From: Pseudomonadota bacterium
Lineage (GTDB): Bacteria; Pseudomonadota; Gammaproteobacteria; Burkholderiales; Eutrophovitaceae
Assembly: GCA_002704665.1 (NCBI GenBank)
Contig: PAHB01000036.1
Coordinates: 1 to 9,778, forward strand
Direction: 5' to 3'
Length of the DNA: 9,778 nt
Shown here: piece by piece, positions 7,212-9,778 of the stretch
Position numbering within the stretch: the stretch's first letter is position 1
How the letters are laid out: every line of letters starts with the position of its first letter
Translations under genes and position numbers: made by a program
The notes under the pieces: generated by a model
What the model saw: the letters and a program-made list of their open reading frames with translations, nothing else
The model's database searches: none
What the model was told of the DNA's origin: nothing

Positions 7212-8617
7212 AGTTGATTGTTGTAGCCTGCTTCTCCGTGGGTGGTTTTATCGAGTCCCTCTCGTTCCTCTTCTTCTGATGGTCGCAGCCCTATAATTCC
7301 ATCTACTACCTTGTACAGTATTAGGCTTATTACTCCTGTCCAAACTATAGTCACGATTACAGCTATTATTTGTGTAATAGTTTGTCCGCCCATCGACACA
7401 CCGTCATCGTAGCCTACGCCACCAAAGCCGGGAGCCATAAGTATCCCTGTACCAATTGCACCGATGATTCCACCAACTCCATGCACACCAAAGACGTCTA
7501 AGGAGTCATCATAGCCAAACATGCGTTTTAAGCCGGTACAAGCCCATAGACAGACAATGCCTGCAACAAGGCCTAAAATTATTGCGCCCATGGGTCCGAC
7601 GGAACCACACGCTGGCGTTATCGCCACTAGTCCGGCAATTGCGCCTGACGCAGCTCCTAGCATCGTGGGTTTTCCTTTCAACATCCATTCAACCATTACC
7701 CAAGACAAGACAGCGGCAGAGGTAGCTAGTTGGGTATTAGCTAATACCATTCCAGCAGTTCCGTCTGCAGCAAGCTCACTTCCTACATTGAATCCAAACC
7801 AGCCTACCCAAAGAAGCGAAGCACCTATCATGGTAAACGGTAAGTTATGTGGAGGCATGGCCTCAGATCCGTACCCCATTCTTTTACCGATTAGAATACA
7901 TCCAACTAGTGCTGCGATTCCCGCGTTAATGTGAACTACCGTTCCACCAGCAAAGTCAACTGCACCAAGTTGAGATAGGAATCCTCCGCCCCAAACCATA
8001 TGCCATATTGGTACATAGCAAAACGTTAGCCAGAGCGCAGTGAATAAAAGCACAGCAGAAAATTTAATTCTCTCAGCGAATGCACCAACTATAAGAGCAG
8101 GAGTAATACATGCAAAAGTCATTTGGAACGTCATAAATACGTATTCTGGAATTGATCCGCTTACAGTTTCGGAGTCGATGCCAGAAAGAAATAGCGCACT
8201 AAACCCGCCGTAGATTGCATTTAACGGACCTTCCGTTGCCGCGAGACTATACCCGTATACAGCCCATAAGATAGACATTAATGACACTGTGACAAACACT
8301 TGCATAAGAACGGACAGCATGTTTTTTGCCCTTATGAGGCCACCATAAAAGAGAGCCAGCCCGGGTATGCTCATCATAATCACCAACAATGTGGCAGTGA
8401 TCATCCAGGCAGTGTCTCCACTATCAATGGTCGGCACCTCCTCTGCTGCAACAACCGGTTCTTCAACCATCGGCGCAGCGGTTTCTCCACCATGGTTGTC
8501 AGCCAAAATTATGAGTCCATCGCTCAAATAAGTATTCACTTCCTCGGCATTTCCCGAAGAGATGAATCCACTAAACATAGTAAATAAGCCAAACAAATAT
8601 ATTATTTTTCTCAACAT
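7208..8617 (-). CDS. amt: Ammonium transporter (Amt/MEP/Rh family)
   Basis: Trimeric inner-membrane ammonium channel. The ATG ending at 8617 is chosen because a GGAG lies seven bases upstream and the protein then opens with a signal peptide ending SSGNA|EE, as in AmtB. This gives 469 residues. An upstream in-frame ATG (8668) would overlap glnK by 20 bases and spoil the signal peptide. A periplasmic stretch rich in Pro, Glu and Ala (about 26-66) precedes the first membrane helix, longer than in E. coli AmtB. Eleven helices are expected. Pore residues are visible: gate phenylalanines near F168 and F276, S280 in GFNVGSE, and the twin histidines H206 (HMVWGGG) and H379 (FGVHGVGG). The cytoplasmic tail IGLRPSEEEEREGLD followed by HGEAGYN resembles the E. 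coli tail needed for GlnK docking. It starts 31 bases after glnK and ends at a strong terminator. Confidence 0.97.
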   Translation of the reverse strand: MLRKIIYLFGLFTMFSGFISSGNAEEVNTYLSDGLIILADNHGGETAAPMVEEPVVAAEEVPTIDSGDTAWMITATLLVIMMSIPGLALFYGGLIRAKNMLSVLMQVFVTVSLMSILWAVYGYSLAATEGPLNAIYGGFSALFLSGIDSETVSGSIPEYVFMTFQMTFACITPALIVGAFAERIKFSAVLLFTALWLTFCYVPIWHMVWGGGFLSQLGAVDFAGGTVVHINAGIAALVGCILIGKRMGYGSEAMPPHNLPFTMIGASLLWVGWFGFNVGSELAADGTAGMVLANTQLATSAAVLSWVMVEWMLKGKPTMLGAASGAIAGLVAITPACGSVGPMGAIILGLVAGIVCLWACTGLKRMFGYDDSLDVFGVHGVGGIIGAIGTGILMAPGFGGVGYDDGVSMGGQTITQIIAVIVTIVWTGVISLILYKVVDGIIGLRPSEEEEREGLDKTTHGEAGYNNQL

Positions 8618-8624
8618 TTTTTGT

Positions 8625-8628
8625 CTCC
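8625..8628 (-). promoter_or_regulatory. Shine-Dalgarno that fixes the amt start
   Basis: GGAG on the minus strand, seven bases before the ATG ending at 8617. It supports this start over the longer in-frame ATG at 8668 and shows that amt can be translated independently of glnK. Confidence 0.8.
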
Positions 8629-8648
8629 AGATAGCATAAAAATTTCTT

Positions 8649-8987
8649 CTAAAGAGCAGCCTCACCAATTTCGCTTGTTCGGATTCTAGCGACTTGGTTC
8701 AAAGACTGTACATAAATTTTTCCGTCACCAACCTTACCGGTTTTTGCGGATTTTTCGATACATGCTAAAGCTTTATCTACAACATCATCCTCTAATGCTA
8801 CTTCGACTTTTACCTTTGGTATGAAGTCGAAGGCATGCTTGACGCCGTTATATAGCGAGGCCTGACCTTTCTGGCGCCCATAACCCTCTACCTCCGTAAT
8901 TGTGAAACCCCTAACTCCAACCTCCGATAGGGCTTCTCTTACATCGTCCAGCTTAAAGGGCCGAATAATTGCTTCAATAAGTTTCAT
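8649..8987 (-). CDS. glnK: PII nitrogen regulatory protein, GlnK type, with atypical T-loop
   Basis: Trimeric cytoplasmic sensor of 2-oxoglutarate, ATP and ADP that controls Amt and often NtrB and glutamine synthetase adenylylation. It has 112 residues, the standard PII length. Ligand-binding positions are kept: R38, Q39, K58, the B-loop TGKVGDGK (83-90) with K90, and R101/R103. The T-loop is unusual: residues 41-53 read GQASLYNGVKHAF, where the common form is close to GHTELYRGAEYVV. The uridylylation target Y51 is H51, and R47, which enters the AmtB pore in E. coli GlnK, is N47. Y46 remains. The Amt linkage favours GlnK over GlnB. It is first in a glnK-amt pair behind a sigma-54-like promoter; only a weak AAAGA precedes the ATG. 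Family is certain; how this T-loop works is not. Confidence 0.96.
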   Translation of the reverse strand: MKLIEAIIRPFKLDDVREALSEVGVRGFTITEVEGYGRQKGQASLYNGVKHAFDFIPKVKVEVALEDDVVDKALACIEKSAKTGKVGDGKIYVQSLNQVARIRTSEIGEAAL

Positions 8988-9055
8988 ATTGTCGTGTTCT
9001 TTAGCGTTAAGACATTAAAAATATGTGTAACCAAGATGTCCATAAGGGACTTTTA

Positions 9056-9070
9056 GCATTTACCGTGCCA
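9056..9070 (-). promoter_or_regulatory. Sigma-54 (-24/-12) promoter for glnK-amt
   Basis: On the minus strand the sequence reads TGGCAC-GGTAA-ATGC. The consensus is TGGCAC-N5-TTGC, so there is one mismatch, and the invariant GG (-24) and GC (-12) are both present with correct spacing. The transcript would start near 9045, about 57 bases before the glnK ATG. Nitrogen-limitation control through RpoN and NtrC is usual for glnK-amtB operons, and upstream dyads fit. Confidence 0.82.
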
Positions 9071-9123
9071 ATGTAGAATTAGAGTATTACCCTGTGTGAA
9101 AAAGTTTTTAGCAGGTTTTTATC

Positions 9124-9138
9124 GCACTAAATTTGGGC
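9124..9138. promoter_or_regulatory. Candidate NtrC (NRI) binding site, weaker
   Basis: GCACTAAATTTGGGC matches 12 of 15 bases of the enteric NtrC core site GCACTAAAATGGTGC. Its centre is 30 bases, about three helical turns, from the centre of the stronger site at 9152-9170, so dimers would lie on one DNA face. It sits about 86 bases upstream of the predicted sigma-54 start, a usual enhancer distance. Confidence 0.55.
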
Positions 9139-9151
9139 GTAAATATTTTAT

Positions 9152-9170
9152 TTGCATTATTTAGGTGCAA
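9152..9170. promoter_or_regulatory. Candidate NtrC (NRI) binding site, stronger
   Basis: TTGCATTATTTAGGTGCAA fits the NtrC dyad TTGCACC-N5-GGTGCAA. The right arm is perfect, the left arm matches five of seven bases, and the total length of 19 is right. It lies about 116 bases upstream of the predicted glnK start and only 23 bases before the ubiK ATG, so it could also affect ubiK. Confidence 0.65.
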
Positions 9171-9179
9171 AAAGGTCCT

Positions 9180-9183
9180 GGAG
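9180..9183 (+). promoter_or_regulatory. Shine-Dalgarno that fixes the ubiK start
   Basis: GGAG ten bases before the ATG at 9194. It supports that start against the longer in-frame ATG at 9152, which would add 14 non-family residues and place the NtrC-like dyad inside coding sequence. Confidence 0.75.
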
Positions 9184-9193
9184 TTCAAAATTT

Positions 9194-9430
9194 ATGAAAC
9201 ATGAAAAAATAGATGAAATTTGCAATAGAATCGAAGAATTATTGGCGCAGTCGCCTTTAGGCGACATCCGACAAAACGTAAAAGCGATTATCGTCAACAA
9301 CTTGTCCAAAATTGATCTTGTCACTCGGGAAGAGTTTGATATTCAGACATCTGTTCTCAAGCGGGCCCAGGATAAGTTGGAAGCACTTGAAAAAAAAATT
9401 GCGGAAATGAGTAAGGCTGCGGATAAATGA
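9194..9430 (+). CDS. ubiK: Ubiquinone biosynthesis accessory factor UbiK (YqiC/BMFP family)
   Basis: Small accessory protein of the soluble aerobic ubiquinone-synthesis (Ubi) complex, where it partners UbiJ; earlier described as a membrane-fusogenic BMFP protein. Starting at 9194 it has 78 residues. The N-terminal half is an amphipathic helical region (KIDEICNRIEELLAQSPLGD), and the family signature is LVTREEFDIQTSVLKRAQDK at 42-61. The C-terminal part, about 45-73, is a charged heptad-like coiled coil ending in KAADK, which fits the family's trimeric coiled coil. It runs divergently from glnK across a 206-base gap. That gap holds the sigma-54 promoter and NtrC-like sites; I could not pick out a convincing sigma-70 promoter for ubiK. 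In many betaproteobacteria comM follows ubiK; here it does not. Confidence 0.92.
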   Translation: MKHEKIDEICNRIEELLAQSPLGDIRQNVKAIIVNNLSKIDLVTREEFDIQTSVLKRAQDKLEALEKKIAEMSKAADK

Positions 9431-9431
9431 T

Positions 9432-9479
9432 ATGGATAAAAAAAGTATGAACTGGATAGAGCTTTTATCATCTATATAA
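9432..9479 (+). CDS. Possible 15-codon mini-ORF (leader or coupling peptide)
   Basis: The frame encodes MDKKSMNWIELLSSI. Its ATG is one base after the ubiK TGA, and its TAA ends one base before the ATG of the next gene. The ribosome site is weak (GGAT seven bases upstream). The next gene has no recognisable Shine-Dalgarno, so reinitiation through this frame is a plausible way to translate it. An ORF this short may be chance; no family is recognised. Confidence 0.25.
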   Translation: MDKKSMNWIELLSSI

Positions 9480-9480
9480 G

Positions 9481-9778
9481 ATGAAACGGTATTTGTTCAA
9501 AACGAGTTTAAGTGCCCTCCTCATTGGCTTATCTCTTTACTCTAATCTTGCAGTGGCAGGCGAGCGAGTCCATAGGTATACAGTCACAGTCGATGATTTA
9601 CTTACCACTATTAAAGTTGAAGCTTGTTTTGAGGGGCGACCAGAGTTTGCATTAGTTGCCGAGTCACTTGACGCCGCTTTAGCTTTACAGAGTGCGGAAA
9701 TTAAGAGTACCGGAAAAAAAGTGACGCCCAGCGGCAAAATAAGCTTGCATGACTTAGGTGAAAACGATTGTATTTTGT
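9481..9778 (+). CDS. Secreted protein of unknown function, N-terminal part, cut by window edge
   Basis: The frame is open from the ATG at 9481 to the edge, 99 codons. An in-frame stop at 9457-9459 rules out an ATG start further upstream. It begins with a clear Sec signal peptide: positively charged MKRYLFK, a hydrophobic core SALLIGLSLYSNL, and a likely cleavage after AVA (residue 26). The mature part looks beta-rich (RYTVTVDDLLTTIKVEACF, 32-50) and has two cysteines, C49 and C97, that could form a disulfide in the periplasm. The N-terminal beta domain faintly recalls M61-type (COG3975) secreted peptidases, but the catalytic HEXXH part would lie outside the window and I cannot confirm this. 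No Shine-Dalgarno is evident; translation may depend on the mini-ORF ending one base earlier or on ubiK. Confidence 0.75.
   Translation, partial: MKRYLFKTSLSALLIGLSLYSNLAVAGERVHRYTVTVDDLLTTIKVEACFEGRPEFALVAESLDAALALQSAEIKSTGKKVTPSGKISLHDLGENDCIL

Noticed and set aside
7521..7934. Plus-strand open frame of 137 codons opposite amt
   Set aside because: The amt protein on the other strand is conserved throughout, including pore residues. The antisense translation is low in complexity and has no motif.
9056..9090. Sigma-70 promoter for ubiK around TAGAAT at 9074-9079
   Set aside because: No acceptable -35 box lies at 16-18 bases upstream, so the ubiK promoter is left unassigned.
9152..9193. Longer ubiK start at 9152
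   Set aside because: The added residues do not look like UbiK, no ribosome site precedes it, and a good GGAG stands before 9194.
9455..9476. Possible terminator hairpin before the secreted-protein gene
   Set aside because: Only a five-base AT-rich stem with no T run follows; too weak to support.
9537..9737. Minus-strand open frame opposite the secreted-protein gene
   Set aside because: The plus-strand frame has a signal peptide and is open to the edge; the minus frame has neither motif nor ribosome site.
1..9778. Mobile elements, CRISPR arrays, tRNA or rRNA genes
   Set aside because: No spaced direct repeats, transposase-like frames, terminal inverted repeats or structured RNA genes were seen on either strand. 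Reading by eye could miss short degenerate elements.

Overview
The window reads as ordinary, gene-dense chromosome from an AT-rich proteobacterium, most likely a betaproteobacterium or close relative. The reasons are the gene pairings: gshB followed by an EIIA-Man protein, HPr and PTS enzyme I; ubiK facing glnK-amt; and holA next to proA. All are familiar betaproteobacterial arrangements from general knowledge, but no phylogeny could be run. I see no mobile element, CRISPR array, rRNA or tRNA. Every intergenic gap is under 300 bases.

Layout: almost everything from 1 to 8987 is on the minus strand, in two transcription units. The first, read right to left from about 9045, is glnK-amt. It has a near-consensus sigma-54 promoter (9056-9070), two NtrC-like dyads upstream (9124-9138 and 9152-9170), and a strong intrinsic terminator after amt (7147-7180). 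The second starts from a probable sigma-70 promoter (7073-7101). It runs through gshB, an EIIA-Man-type gene, ptsH, ptsI, holA, proA and a lipoyl-domain dihydrolipoyl dehydrogenase (lpdA) cut by the left edge. Gene gaps in this unit are 24 bases or less, with one 14-base overlap. At the right, ubiK points the other way, followed by a 15-codon mini-ORF and the start of a secreted protein cut by the right edge.

How the genes work together: GlnK and Amt form a nitrogen-sensing ammonium-uptake module under nitrogen-limitation control. GshB makes glutathione. EIIA-Man, HPr and EI form a phosphorelay with no sugar permease in view, probably regulatory. HolA (clamp loading), ProA (proline synthesis) and Lpd (2-oxoacid dehydrogenase E3) are housekeeping genes that appear to share the transcript.

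The most interesting signal is the GlnK T-loop. The uridylylation tyrosine at position 51 is His, and the pore-plugging arginine at 47 is Asn. The effector-binding residues and the Amt C-terminal tail that docks GlnK look intact. Other points to check are the absence of gshA beside gshB, the two-hairpin 3' end of amt with a CUCCUC loop, and the mini-ORF that may couple translation of the secreted gene. I found no clear evidence of a wholly new system.
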